Shown here: positions 17,255 to 26,614 of the stretch, piece by piece
Layout of the letters: each line of letters begins with the position of its first letter
How positions within the stretch are numbered: position 1 is the stretch's first letter
From: Agrobacterium cucumeris
GTDB taxonomy: Bacteria > Pseudomonadota > Alphaproteobacteria > Rhizobiales > Rhizobiaceae
DNA length: 64,000 nucleotides
Reading direction: 5' to 3'
Assembly: GCF_030036535.1 (NCBI RefSeq)
Contig: NZ_CP080387.1
Span: 1,178,001-1,242,000 of the forward strand
Translations under genes and position numbers: made by a program
Notes under the pieces: model-generated
Told to the model about the DNA's origin: nothing
The model's database searches: none
What the model saw: only the letters and a program-made list of their open reading frames with translations

Positions 17255-17893
17255 TCAACGAGGATCTTTCGTGTAGACGAATGTCGGCACACACCAGTTG
17301 AAGCGTATTGCAAGGAGCCGGAGCATCAAGCCGAGGGCCATTGCAACGAGCGAGGATATCGCGTGGGAGACACCCACAAGGGGCACGATCAAGTAGATCA
17401 GGCCCGTAAAGACTGAGACGGTTGCATAGAGTTCCGAACGAAACAAGAGCGGTACTTCGTTGCACAGGATATCCCGAAGTACGCCGCCCAGACATCCGGT
17501 CAGCACGCCAGCCGCCACCACGACAATCAGCGGCAGGTTGAGGCTTGACGCAATCTGGCAGCCGATGACGGTGAAGACGACCAGTCCTATCGCGTCGAGA
17601 AAAAGGAACATCTTGCGCAGGTGATACATATATCGGGCGATCGGGATCGTCGCCAGAGCCGATAATCCCGTCACGAGGAGATAGCTGGGATTTTCGACCC
17701 ACGACAGCGGATAGTGGTTCAGAAAAACATCGCGCACGGTTCCACCGCCGAGGGCGGTAATACATCCAAGCAGAAATACGCCGATCCAATCCATTTCGCG
17801 ACGGCCGGCGGCGAGGGCGGCTGTCATGGCTTCTGCGACAATCGCAACGAAATAGAGGATATGGATAATGTCGCTCGTCGGGGGAAAGATCAT
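17255..17893 (-). CDS. TRIC/UPF0126-type membrane protein
   Basis: 212 residues with seven hydrophobic helices arranged as two repeats, each with the family's glycine motif: GGGTVRDVFL (about 49-58) and GGVLRDILCNEVP (about 135-147). Prokaryotic TRIC proteins form trimeric monovalent-cation channels. It lies 50 bp downstream of the FtsI-like gene on the same strand, so co-transcription is possible, though no functional link is known. Confidence 0.9.
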   Translation of the reverse strand: MIFPPTSDIIHILYFVAIVAEAMTAALAAGRREMDWIGVFLLGCITALGGGTVRDVFLNHYPLSWVENPSYLLVTGLSALATIPIARYMYHLRKMFLFLDAIGLVVFTVIGCQIASSLNLPLIVVVAAGVLTGCLGGVLRDILCNEVPLLFRSELYATVSVFTGLIYLIVPLVGVSHAISSLVAMALGLMLRLLAIRFNWCVPTFVYTKDPR

Positions 17894-17944
17894 CGAATAA
17901 CCTGAAAACTCAGTATCTGCGAATGACGTGGGTTCATCGTCTAT

Positions 17945-19681
17945 TCAGTAGTTCATCAAAGGAGATGCCTGCGGGTTCCCGAATGACGGCCGAACCCCGA
18001 GAAGCGGTGCGGCGCGCTCGATGATATCGCGCACCATCGGCGCGGCATTGAAGGCCGCCAGGCGCCCGCCGCGCTCACCGGAAAGCGGGGCGTCAATGAT
18101 CGACAGCACCAAATAACGGGGGCGGTGCATGGGGAATGCCGCGAGGAATGTATTGAAGTTCAGGTTCTTCGCGTATTTGCCATTGATAACCTTTTCCGCT
18201 GTCCCGGTTTTCCCGCCTACATCAAAACCGACCACCTGGGCGTTTCGGCCCGAACCTTGGGTGCCGTTGTACCAGAACAGCTCGCGGACCTTTGCGCTGG
18301 TCGAGGCCTGCAGGACACGCCTGCCGGTGATTTGGTGACGCCTCCCACTGTCGGCAATGAAAGTCGGGTGCCGGAACATGCCGCCGTTGACAAGGGCCGC
18401 CGCAGCCGCAGCCGTCTGTAGCGGTGTCGTGGCCAGGCCGTGACCGAAGGAAATCGTTGCGGAATTGATCTTTTTCCAGTTCCTTGGCGCCGTGGGCGAA
18501 GCTATTTCCGGCAACTCCGTCTGCATCTTTGACAACAGGCCCAGTCTGAAGAGAAACTGCTGGTGATTTTCCAGGCCAACGAGATCAGCGACCTTTGCCG
18601 TGCCGATATTTGATGAGTAGCGAAAGACTTCCCGGATTGTCAGCGGCCTTCCTCGGCCGTGGAAATCCCGGATGGTGAAACCACCCATTTTCAGGGGACG
18701 GGAGGCATCCACGACCGAGTTCAGAGTGACGACGCCCGCATCAATCCCCATGGCAAGGGTAAACGCCTTGAAGGTCGAGCCCATTTCAACCGCTGAATTG
18801 CTCATGCGGTTGAACCATCCCTTTTCGTAGTCCCTGTCGATCGTGCCGTCGGCAAGGCGGCGCGAAGGTTCATTCGGGTCATAATCGGGGACGGATGTCA
18901 TCGCGAGAACCTCGCCTGTGTCGACATCGATTATGACGGCACCTGCGGCTTCCGCCTGATAGTTCCTCACGGCATCGCCAACGACGTTATGCACGATGCT
19001 CTGAACACGCAAATCGATGGACAGCCGGACCGGTTCAAGCTGGGTGGGATCTGTAAGGCCGACGCCACGCAGGTCTGCCAGACCTTGCCTGTCGAGATAG
19101 CGCTCAATGCCCGCCAGCCCCTGATTGTCGATATTGACATGCCCGACAATGTGGGACGCCACCGGGCCGCCTGGATAAAAACGCCGCTTTTCCGGTCTGA
19201 ATCCGATGCCCGGAATGCCAAGGCGCATGATCTCAGCCTCCTGGCGGGGCGTAAGCTGTCTCCTGATCCACTGAAAACCGGAGTCAGACGTTAGTTTTCT
19301 GTGCAGATCAGCCCAGTCCAGATCGGGAACAACAGAGGCGAGCTTTTCGATGGCCTCATTTGCATCAACAACGCGACGAGGCTCCGCATAAAGCGAGATG
19401 AGATTGATATCCGTTGCGATAAGCTGGCCGTTGCGGTCCAGAATGTCGGGGCGGGAGGCGATTATATTGGGTGATCGCGGAATGCTCGCCGTCGCTTCGT
19501 TCTCGGAAAAATAGCCATATTGCAAAAGGCGGACTGCGATCGCGGCATAACCGATCGCGAATGCCACGATGAGCAGGCCCACCCGCTGACGATTTCGAGT
19601 GGAAGACTTTACGCTGCGTTTTTTCGCAGGAAGAACAAGGTATCCAATGGTACCTTTCCTGTAACGAGCAATCAAAGACAT
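17945..19681 (-). CDS. FtsI/PBP2-like peptidoglycan transpeptidase
   Basis: Class B penicillin-binding protein, 578 residues. A short cytoplasmic tail is followed by one transmembrane helix (about 33-55), a pedestal/dimerisation region (RPDILDRNGQLIAT at 77-90) and the transpeptidase domain, with catalytic STFK (Ser302, Lys305), SSN (356-358) and KTG (491-493) all intact. It crosslinks septal peptidoglycan. It is not in a division cluster (no mraW, ftsL or murE nearby), so it is probably an FtsI paralogue; some rhizobia carry more than one. Its neighbours are a TRIC protein and, 2 kb away, an L,D-transpeptidase. Confidence 0.93.
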   Translation of the reverse strand: MSLIARYRKGTIGYLVLPAKKRSVKSSTRNRQRVGLLIVAFAIGYAAIAVRLLQYGYFSENEATASIPRSPNIIASRPDILDRNGQLIATDINLISLYAEPRRVVDANEAIEKLASVVPDLDWADLHRKLTSDSGFQWIRRQLTPRQEAEIMRLGIPGIGFRPEKRRFYPGGPVASHIVGHVNIDNQGLAGIERYLDRQGLADLRGVGLTDPTQLEPVRLSIDLRVQSIVHNVVGDAVRNYQAEAAGAVIIDVDTGEVLAMTSVPDYDPNEPSRRLADGTIDRDYEKGWFNRMSNSAVEMGSTFKAFTLAMGIDAGVVTLNSVVDASRPLKMGGFTIRDFHGRGRPLTIREVFRYSSNIGTAKVADLVGLENHQQFLFRLGLLSKMQTELPEIASPTAPRNWKKINSATISFGHGLATTPLQTAAAAAALVNGGMFRHPTFIADSGRRHQITGRRVLQASTSAKVRELFWYNGTQGSGRNAQVVGFDVGGKTGTAEKVINGKYAKNLNFNTFLAAFPMHRPRYLVLSIIDAPLSGERGGRLAAFNAAPMVRDIIERAAPLLGVRPSFGNPQASPLMNY

Positions 19682-19838
19682 GAAAATACTCCACGCTCAC
19701 GCGTCGGGAATAGGGTGGGAAGGCGGGCGGGTCCAACCGGTCACTGCACGCGTGCAGGACAGACCCTGTCACGCGGCATTTTACACCGCGCCAAATCCCG
19801 GAAAATTCGGCAATGGCGCAGGCTCGATCTGCGCATAA

Positions 19839-20690
19839 TCAGGAACGCCACAAGGGCTTGAGGCTTTCACTTATGAAGTCCATGGCAACACGTATGCGTG
19901 GCGTGTCGCGCACGTCTTCGTGGATCACCAGCCATACGTCGATCCTGATGCCTGGATCGAGTGGATCGAATCTCACAAGACCATGTTCGGCGGCGAGGTA
20001 GGCGGGCAGCAGTGCCACTCCACACCCGCCCGCGGCGGCGGCAGCCTGTATGCGCAGATCGTTGCTGCACATGAAAACCTCGTCGGCCGAAAGCCTGTCA
20101 TCAAGCCAGCGATAGTGATCCGACTCCCGCATGGTATCGTCGTAACTGATGTAAAGAGGGGGGCCATTTCTCGTCGGGTAGGCAGGATCGGCATAGAGGA
20201 AATAGGACAATTGTCCAAGGCGGCGCGCAACCAGTGTGGCTTCGCTCGGCCGCTTGAGGCTGATGGCAATATCCGCTTCTCCCTTGGAGAGGGACATGGC
20301 CTCCATGGTGCCGACAAGACGGAGCCTTACGTCAGGATGCTGAGATTGCAGCGTGGAGATTTGCGGTGCAATGAAGCTGTAGAGCAGCGATGGCGGGGCG
20401 GATACCACGATATCACCTTCGATACCGTTCTGGCCGGAACCAGCGCAACGGCTCAGAGCAAATGCAGACCTGCTCATTTCCTCGGCGAAGTTCGCGACGT
20501 CGCGGCCCATATCGGTCAGTACATATGATCGTGGCCTGCGATCCACGAGCTTCACCGAAAGCGAGGTTTCCAGCGATGTGATGCGCCGACTGACAGTCGT
20601 ATGATCGACGCGTAGCGCCTTGGCGGTTGCCGTGATGGAGCCGTGGTGAGCGAAGGCGGAGAAAAATCGCAAATCTTCCCAATCGACCAT
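19839..20690 (-). CDS. LysR-family transcriptional regulator
   Basis: 283 residues: an N-terminal winged helix (WEDLRFFSAFAHHGSITATAKALRVDHTT...) and a LysR substrate-binding domain with PPSLLYSFIAPQISTLQ at the hinge. It resembles the subgroup with DW-DLRFF starts. No divergent target gene sits next to it; upstream on the same strand are the 63-residue ORF and the second glycine riboswitch. The effector is unknown. Confidence 0.92.
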   Translation of the reverse strand: MVDWEDLRFFSAFAHHGSITATAKALRVDHTTVSRRITSLETSLSVKLVDRRPRSYVLTDMGRDVANFAEEMSRSAFALSRCAGSGQNGIEGDIVVSAPPSLLYSFIAPQISTLQSQHPDVRLRLVGTMEAMSLSKGEADIAISLKRPSEATLVARRLGQLSYFLYADPAYPTRNGPPLYISYDDTMRESDHYRWLDDRLSADEVFMCSNDLRIQAAAAAGGCGVALLPAYLAAEHGLVRFDPLDPGIRIDVWLVIHEDVRDTPRIRVAMDFISESLKPLWRS

Positions 20691-20820
20691 TTTAAATTTC
20701 CTGAATTAGGTAGTGTTCGTACGAGAACCGCATAGCGGTCTCACCGCGAGAAGGCAGGTCGCGAGGTGTTTGCACCACACCTGTCGAGCGCCGTTGCCCG
20801 GTAAAACCGCGTGGAGCTGT

Positions 20821-21012
20821 TCAAATTTTGAAGGGGACCGGGGTGAAATGCCTCAGCTGAAGCCGGCTGACACGAGCGACGGCGCGCCGGAATGCGCCAC
20901 GCCTGTCAAGGCCGTATGCAGCAAATGCAATTGCCGTCATCGACACTGAAAATGATCTTGAAACTGCGTCAACGCAATCGACTGTCGATAGGGAAGGGTG
21001 ACTTCCAGCCAT
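20821..21012 (-). CDS. 63-residue ORF behind an orphan glycine riboswitch
   Basis: Begins MAGSHPSLSTVDCVDAV and ends in a basic tail (VARVSRLQLRHFTPVPFKI). The ATG at 21012 is preceded by a strong ribosome binding site, AAGGAG, six bases away, and lies about 33 nt after the last conserved part of the riboswitch. That is exactly where the regulated gene should start. The sequence matches no family I know. It may be a genuine small protein or the remnant of a larger glycine-controlled gene. The downstream interval to the LysR gene has a small hairpin (GAGAACCGC-ATA-GCGGTCTC at about 20723-20742) but no further ORF. Confidence 0.5.
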   Translation of the reverse strand: MAGSHPSLSTVDCVDAVSRSFSVSMTAIAFAAYGLDRRGAFRRAVARVSRLQLRHFTPVPFKI

Positions 21013-21044
21013 AGGTGCTCCTTGCCCTTTTCCTGGGCTTTTGG

Positions 21045-21230
21045 CACCCCCTCTGTCATTGGCCTGAGAGATTCGCTCACCTTGTTTCGGCGAACTTACA
21101 CCATCGGCGCGAGCATCAGCTCGCTTTTCAGAGTTTGTATGATCTTGCAGCGGTCCTTTTGCCTGAGAGTTTCCGGGGTGGTTGCTCCGTCGGCGCCGAT
21201 GTCGGGAGATATCGGTCTCTCCCGCTGCTC
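21045..21230 (-). promoter_or_regulatory. Second tandem glycine riboswitch, orphan
   Basis: On the minus strand the first aptamer is well conserved: CAGCGGGAGAGACC, GCCGACGGAGCAACC and GGAAACTCTCAGGCAAAAGGACCGCTG. The second is weaker: its 5' part reads CTCTGAAAAGCGAGC where GGAGAG is expected, but its 3' part, TTCGCCGAAACAAGG, GAATCTCTCAGGCC and GACAGAGGGGG, is canonical. No glycine catabolism or transport gene follows; only the 63-residue ORF does. The rest of 21231-21405 shows no gene. Confidence 0.85.
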
Positions 21231-21405
21231 GATATGTGTTGCCCCATGCCTCTGTCGCGAGGTTTGGAGCGCTGTGATCTGGCGTTTCCAAGACCGAAAG
21301 GCCCTAGATCCGCTAAACCGAACGACGCGAAATATGGTGCCGTTTATGGCGTAAATTTGACCCGCAGCGGTTATTCTTAGTCACTGCGCGCTCAAATTGA
21401 CGCTA

Positions 21406-22428
21406 TCAGATGACCAAAAGCGGCGTTTTTCCCTTCACTCGGTCATAAAGATCGATCGCATCCTGCATCAGCATCCTGACGCAACCCGAGGACGAATTTT
21501 TACCTATGGTTCTCCAGCTCGGTGATCCATGAATACGATAGAGCGTATCCTTGCCGTTCTGGAAAATGTACATGGCGCGCGCACCCAGAGGATTCCGGGG
21601 GCCGGGGGCCATTCCGCCTGCTTCAACACCGTATGGCTTGAGTTCAGGATTACGGGCGATCATATCCTCCGGCGCCTTCCATCTTGGCCATTTCTGCTTC
21701 CATTGAACGACAGCGCGCCCTTTCCATGATCGGCCCTGAGTTCCAAGCCCTACGCCGTAACGTATGGCTCGGCCACGGGGGAGAACCCAGTAGAGGAACC
21801 TCTCATTTGTATCTACGACAATTGAATAGGCGGGCTCTGCGGTGATGTATTCAACCTCCTGTCGGAGATATTGTGGGTCGATGGCGCGGTAATTGACAGC
21901 TGGAACGTCAAAGCCACCATCCGTAAGCGCAGCATAAATCTCGTCGTAAGCAAAACCGGTACCCGCAGGCTTTGGCCCGTTGTCCTTCGATGTTTTTGCG
22001 GCTGTCGTCGTCTCATTTTTATGTTCGGGCAGGGTAGCCGCGGTGACTTCGAGTTTCGTCTTGGGAACCTGCTCGCAACCTGCAGCCAGAAATGAACTGA
22101 TGGCCAGGGTGAGCAGCGATCTGCGAGACAAGTGAGAATTGATTTTCTGTTCCAAGGCTGTTCTGCTGTCGAATTCTAGGGGCTGTGCCGGGATCGGGGC
22201 GGACAACCGGCGAAGCGCCAAGGCCCGGATGTCTGCGGCGCGACAGAAACCATGAAATCTGCCCATTCGATACTGCACAAATACGCAGATTGGCCCTGCG
22301 ACATTCCCGGTAAAACCGGCTTTGATATGTATTGGGACCGATCCTGCAAACACAACCTTTTGCCGTCTTGCGATAATTTCTGGATCGGTCATAAAATCCG
22401 TCCGGCAACCGGACTTGCGTACCGGCAA
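21406..22428 (-). CDS. L,D-transpeptidase (ErfK/YbiS/YcfS/YnhG family)
   Basis: The C-terminal catalytic domain has the motifs of YkuD-type enzymes: YRIHGSPSWRTIGKNSSSGCVRM, with the nucleophile Cys and upstream His, and VDTNERFLYWVLPRG. These enzymes crosslink peptidoglycan (3-3) or attach proteins to it; they are numerous in Rhizobiaceae. A lipoprotein-like signal is present (RRSLLTLAISSFLAAGC), so the protein is probably exported and lipid-anchored. The start is uncertain: the ATG at 22428 leaves a long N-terminal extension before the signal, and TTG codons just before SHLSRRS are more plausible. Confidence 0.85.
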   Translation of the reverse strand: MPVRKSGCRTDFMTDPEIIARRQKVVFAGSVPIHIKAGFTGNVAGPICVFVQYRMGRFHGFCRAADIRALALRRLSAPIPAQPLEFDSRTALEQKINSHLSRRSLLTLAISSFLAAGCEQVPKTKLEVTAATLPEHKNETTTAAKTSKDNGPKPAGTGFAYDEIYAALTDGGFDVPAVNYRAIDPQYLRQEVEYITAEPAYSIVVDTNERFLYWVLPRGRAIRYGVGLGTQGRSWKGRAVVQWKQKWPRWKAPEDMIARNPELKPYGVEAGGMAPGPRNPLGARAMYIFQNGKDTLYRIHGSPSWRTIGKNSSSGCVRMLMQDAIDLYDRVKGKTPLLVI

Positions 22429-22600
22429 GTTCCAACGTTGATATTAACCAGCGTCGTGCAAGGAGAGGGCCGGATTTCAGCGGCCCAAGGCATCGCATCT
22501 ACAAGATGACCGCCGCATGCGATGATCGCATAAGATAGATTATGGAACTAAATTGCGGTTGAGACGGCGGTCCGGACCAGAAAACGCCTTCGCGACAACG

Positions 22601-23374
22601 TCACGGACGTTGGCAGGTCAGGATAAAGCGTCGATAAACGAAGGTGCGCAGCCGGTTGCGCAGGTCGGCTTTTTTACGCTGCGCTTTGGCGATTGGGTCG
22701 TGGGAATGGAGTTTTATCTCCGCGAAGCCAGCGCCAGTCAGCAACGGCATCAACATGTGAGGCCGCAGCCCTTCACCGAATGGAAGTCCCTTCATGATGG
22801 CGGCGTGGCGGCTGCCCAGAGCGCCGTCATAATGACTGTCTTCGCCCACGACACGATCGATGAGCGCAATAAGCAGTCTCGCAATGCGTCCGGTCGGTTT
22901 CGGCGTCGCCCAATCGCCGTCGAAAAACAGAAGCCGGCCGCCCGGACGGAGAAGCCTGAACCATTCGTGGAACGTCTGTTCGGGTTGCGTCAAAGTCCAG
23001 ACCAGATGCCTGCAGATGATTGCGTCATAGGATGCGTCGGGCTCCATGGTGTTTTCGGCATCCGCCATGATGAAACGCAGCCTCGGTTTACCGGCATGTT
23101 TGGCGCGTGCCACAGCCAGCATCGCCTCTGAAAAATCGAGCGCCGTAACATCGTGGCCGAGATCATGGATCAGCCGCGTCACCTCGCCGGTGCCGCAGGC
23201 CAGTTCAAGGACCCGTTTCGGTTCCGCGCCGATCAGCTCGCGGATCGGTTTCTGCCATGCCTCGGCTTCCGGACCGGCTGAGATTTTATGTCCGAAAGCA
23301 AGATCGAAGGTCTCAGATCTTTTGGACCAATAGTCGCGGATTTCCTCCTTGAGATCGAAATTGCCGCCATCCAT
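22601..23374 (-). CDS. Class I SAM-dependent methyltransferase
   Basis: About 257 residues with the SAM-binding motif VLELACGTGEVT (motif I), the acidic end of strand 2 (VTALDFSEAML) and a post-motif block LRPGGRLLFFDGDW. It resembles the UbiE/methyltransferase-11 group. The ATG at 23374 has AAAGGA seven bases upstream, better than the ATG at 23398. It is the last gene behind the cobalamin riboswitch, 46 bp after the permease, so it is probably in that operon. A role in modifying a metal ligand or corrinoid is possible but not shown. Confidence 0.88.
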   Translation of the reverse strand: MDGGNFDLKEEIRDYWSKRSETFDLAFGHKISAGPEAEAWQKPIRELIGAEPKRVLELACGTGEVTRLIHDLGHDVTALDFSEAMLAVARAKHAGKPRLRFIMADAENTMEPDASYDAIICRHLVWTLTQPEQTFHEWFRLLRPGGRLLFFDGDWATPKPTGRIARLLIALIDRVVGEDSHYDGALGSRHAAIMKGLPFGEGLRPHMLMPLLTGAGFAEIKLHSHDPIAKAQRKKADLRNRLRTFVYRRFILTCQRP

Positions 23375-23419
23375 CGTGTCGTCCTTTGTGTGTTGCATCT
23401 GCGAGTTCCGGCAAAATGA

Positions 23420-24181
23420 TCAGTCGGATGTGTCGAATACGGTATTGAGCGTCGCAACCGTGATGGCGATTGCGATGCCGGGCCAGATCATCAGGCTTGG
23501 ATGATCGAAGATGAAAACGCGATACTCGAACAACATCGAGCCCCAGTCCGGTTTGGAAGGGTCCGCGCCAAGCCCGATAAAGGCCAGCGAGGCATAGGCG
23601 GTGACGGCAAAACCCACCTGATTTCCGGTATGGGTTATCATCAGCGGCAGGATATTCGGCAGAAGATGGCGCAGGACCATCCGCAAGGGCGGAACGCCCA
23701 GCGCCTGTGCGGCATGGACAAAGGGTTGCCCAAGCACGCGCCGGCTGAGGGAATGGGCAAGCAGAGCCGTCGGACCAATGCCGGCAAGACCAAGCGCCAG
23801 CCCGGCCGTCATCGGTGTAAGCCCAAAAATCGCCGCCGCCGTCAGGGCGATGATGAGCGTCGGAACGGTGATGAAGAATTCGCAACAGCGCAGCACCACC
23901 CTCTCCTGCCAGCCACCCAGCACCGCAGCGCCGGCGCCGAGCAAGGTGCCGCCGGTAAAGGCGATGGTGCCGACCGATAACAGCACAAGCGCGGTGCGCC
24001 ATCCGCCCGCCATGAGGCGCGAAAGAAGATCGCGGCCGAGATGATCGGTACCCAGCAGGTGCTGCGCCGTCATACCGGAATGGCGGGCCAGGATATCCAC
24101 GGCGTCAGGATCATATGGCTGCCAGATGGCGCTCAGAAGCAGGAAAAGGGCCAGAACGGCAAGTGCGAAATACCGGAGCAT
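23420..24181 (-). CDS. ABC transporter permease, NikC/DppC type
   Basis: 253 residues, five to six transmembrane helices, with the BPD permease loop motif (HAAQALGVPPLRMVLRHLLPNILP) that contacts an ATPase. N-terminal features LLGTDHLGRDLLSRLM are typical of DppC/NikC. Its ATG overlaps the stop of the partner permease (TGATG). The longer ORF to 24376 would run inside the neighbour, so I use the ATG at 24181. Confidence 0.92.
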   Translation of the reverse strand: MLRYFALAVLALFLLLSAIWQPYDPDAVDILARHSGMTAQHLLGTDHLGRDLLSRLMAGGWRTALVLLSVGTIAFTGGTLLGAGAAVLGGWQERVVLRCCEFFITVPTLIIALTAAAIFGLTPMTAGLALGLAGIGPTALLAHSLSRRVLGQPFVHAAQALGVPPLRMVLRHLLPNILPLMITHTGNQVGFAVTAYASLAFIGLGADPSKPDWGSMLFEYRVFIFDHPSLMIWPGIAIAITVATLNTVFDTSD

Positions 24182-25095
24182 CAGGCGAGCCGTGGATCCA
24201 GAAGACGTTGAAACAGCTGCACGATCAGGTTCATGAAGAGCAGCCAAAGCGCGATGACCATCACATAGGCCTGCAGCACCATCTGGTCGCGCACCGCGAT
24301 GCTTTGCACGAGAAACTGGCTGATGCCGGGAAGATTGAAGAGGATTTCCATGGTCGCCGTCGAACCGATCACCCACCCCGCCTCCGAGCGCACCGCCGAA
24401 AGCAGGGCATAAAACGCGCCACGATGCGCGTGACGCCAGAGCGCCTGCCGGTGCGAAAGCCCCTTGGCGAGAGCGGTGCGAAAATACGGCTGTCGGGTGG
24501 TCTCGATCATGTCGCGGCGGTAGATGCGAGCAAAGACGGCGGCCGAATGGCAGGCGATCAGGATGACGGGCAGAACGATTGCCGTTATGTCGGTTCCGAA
24601 CGGACGGATCCAGCGCAGCTGGACGCCGAGAACCCAGAGCAGGACAAGCCCCAGCCAGAAACCGGGAACAGCCTGCACAAACACCGAAAATGCCCGGCTG
24701 GCACGATCAGCAATGCCGCCTGGCCGCGCCGCAGCGCTGAAACCGAGCGGTACGGCGACGGCAATGGCGAGGAGAAGGCCGGAAATACCGAGCATGAGCG
24801 AGAGAGGCAGACGTTCGATAAATTCCGCAAAGACGGATTCGCCGGTGCGGAAGGATCGTCCCCAGTCGCCGGTCACGAAATCCACGAGCCAGTGCAGATA
24901 ACGCAGGATGAGCGGGCGATCGAGCCCCCACCCTTCCCGCAGCGCTGCAACGGTTTCACTCGTGGCCGTCAGGTTCCACACCCGAATGGCAATCTGCACC
25001 GGATCGGCGGGCATCCATGCGATGAGCGTGAAGGATGCGAATGAAAGCGCAACCATTCCCACCACGGAATATATGCCGAACCGGAGCAATTGCAT
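24181..25095 (-). CDS. ABC transporter permease, NikB/DppB type
   Basis: 304 residues with an N-terminal helix, the conserved GLDRPLILRYLHWLVDFVTGDWGRSF region and the loop FRTALAKGLSHRQALWRHAHRGA. It pairs with the NikC-like permease and starts 6 bp after the binding-protein gene. No ATP-binding protein is encoded in this operon. Confidence 0.92.
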   Translation of the reverse strand: MQLLRFGIYSVVGMVALSFASFTLIAWMPADPVQIAIRVWNLTATSETVAALREGWGLDRPLILRYLHWLVDFVTGDWGRSFRTGESVFAEFIERLPLSLMLGISGLLLAIAVAVPLGFSAAARPGGIADRASRAFSVFVQAVPGFWLGLVLLWVLGVQLRWIRPFGTDITAIVLPVILIACHSAAVFARIYRRDMIETTRQPYFRTALAKGLSHRQALWRHAHRGAFYALLSAVRSEAGWVIGSTATMEILFNLPGISQFLVQSIAVRDQMVLQAYVMVIALWLLFMNLIVQLFQRLLDPRLA

Positions 25096-25101
25096 CTGAC
25101 C

Positions 25102-26598
25102 TTACCGCGCTTCGCCTATATCGCCGCGCAGGACATAATAGTCGGAACCCCAGGGCTCGTAGTTCTGCAGCCGCTTCGAAACGCCGACATACCAGACCGG
25201 CGAAACCAGGAAGGATGCAGGAACGTCGGTAAACAGCTTTGCCTGCGCATCAAGCGCGATCGTTGCACGTTCGCTGGCCTCGCCAGCCGTCGCGAAACGA
25301 TCGAGAATGACATCGAATTCAGGCGAGGCGTATTTCGCATAATTGAGCGAGGCACCGCTGCGCAGCATCGAATTGAGGAAGAAGGCCGGGTCTCCGTTCG
25401 GTGCGGTATGCTGCGCCCAGAGCGCGATGTCGAATTCACCGGCAGCAGCCACGTCCTGGATATTTTCAACGACCTTCGTGTCGAGTTCGATACCTATTCT
25501 GGCAAGCTGCGCCTTCACCACCGGCAGCATGGTGACGAGGTCCGGGCGCTGCGGATAGGTAATGGCGAGAAGGCGCAGCGGCGTGCCGTCCTTCTCACGC
25601 TTCCCTGCCCCGTTCTTCGTCCAGCCGGCTTCGTCGAGAAGCGCTTCGGCCTTCACAAGATCGGTCTGTCGCTGCTCTTTCCCGGCAAAGGGGAAATAGG
25701 CGGCATAAGCGCCGGTCGCGGGTTCACCACCATTGATGGCGGCGGCCAGTTCCCTGCGGTCGAAGCCGAGATCGAGCGCCTGGCGTACCTTGATATCGGC
25801 GGTAACCGGCCTCGTTGTGTTCAGGAAAGCGAGATATTGATAACCGACAGGGAAAGACTTGATCGTCAGATCCGGATTGGTTTTCAGACGGCTTACGACT
25901 TCCGAAGGCAATCCGAAAGCAAGGTCCAGTTCACCCGCCTCCAGCGCCAGTGTCATGCTTTGCGCATCGCCGAACCTGCGAAAATCAACCGGGGAACGGG
26001 CATCCGCATCGGCAAAATGGGTGTTCGGCGTAAGCGTCAGTAACGTATCCGCCTTGAAATCCGCAATCTGATACGGCCCGGTGAACAGCGCCTTACCGTC
26101 GGTTGCAGGCTTGTAGGCGATCAGCGGCCATTCGGCGAAAAGCGCCTGAAGAAAAGCCACCGGCTTCTCCGTGGTAATCGTCAGTGTCAGGTCATCGGCC
26201 GCCTCGAAATCCAGTTTTCCACCCGTTGCCAGCGCCGCCTTGTTAGTCGCAAATGTGTGGTCGAAACCGGCGGCAAGCGCAGCCGCCGTCACAGGGGAAC
26301 CATCGGAAAAGGCGCGGCCCGGTTTCAGCGTCACTTTCCAGCTGAGATCGCCGGTGCGTTCCGCTTTTTCGGCGAGACCGGGCACAAGCCGCCCTTCCCG
26401 ATCGACGGTGAAGAGGTTTTCACCCACGCCATGGCTGACAAGCGCCCAGCCGTTCGATCCCTTTGCCGGGTCGAGACCGCTCGTGATGTAGGTGGCGCCA
26501 ACGCGCAACGGCTCGGTGGCGAGAGCGCTGGCGCCCACACCCGTGATCAAGGCCGCAAGCGCGGCCGCGGCCAGACGTGAAAAGCTCTTTGCCGACAT
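25102..26598 (-). CDS. ABC transporter substrate-binding protein, NikA/DppA type
   Basis: 498 residues of the SBP_bac_5 family. A signal peptide (MSAKSFSRLAAAALAALITGVGASALA) precedes the mature domain, with family blocks GVGENLFTVDREGRLVPGLAEKAE, KVTLKPGRAFSDGSPVTA and QALDLGFDRRELAAAINGG. Members bind peptides, nickel or metal-ligand complexes. The cobalamin riboswitch and the adjacent CbiX-like gene point to a cobalt, nickel or corrin-related substrate, which is inference. The ATG at 26598 has AGAGGAA upstream and gives a correct signal peptide. Confidence 0.92.
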   Translation of the reverse strand: MSAKSFSRLAAAALAALITGVGASALATEPLRVGATYITSGLDPAKGSNGWALVSHGVGENLFTVDREGRLVPGLAEKAERTGDLSWKVTLKPGRAFSDGSPVTAAALAAGFDHTFATNKAALATGGKLDFEAADDLTLTITTEKPVAFLQALFAEWPLIAYKPATDGKALFTGPYQIADFKADTLLTLTPNTHFADADARSPVDFRRFGDAQSMTLALEAGELDLAFGLPSEVVSRLKTNPDLTIKSFPVGYQYLAFLNTTRPVTADIKVRQALDLGFDRRELAAAINGGEPATGAYAAYFPFAGKEQRQTDLVKAEALLDEAGWTKNGAGKREKDGTPLRLLAITYPQRPDLVTMLPVVKAQLARIGIELDTKVVENIQDVAAAGEFDIALWAQHTAPNGDPAFFLNSMLRSGASLNYAKYASPEFDVILDRFATAGEASERATIALDAQAKLFTDVPASFLVSPVWYVGVSKRLQNYEPWGSDYYVLRGDIGEAR

Positions 26599-26614
26599 TC
26601 TATTTCCTCTCATG

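Noticed and set aside
17119-17313. Small ORFs on both strands between the acetyltransferase and TRIC genes
   Set aside because: They overlap the TRIC gene end or have no homology-like features.
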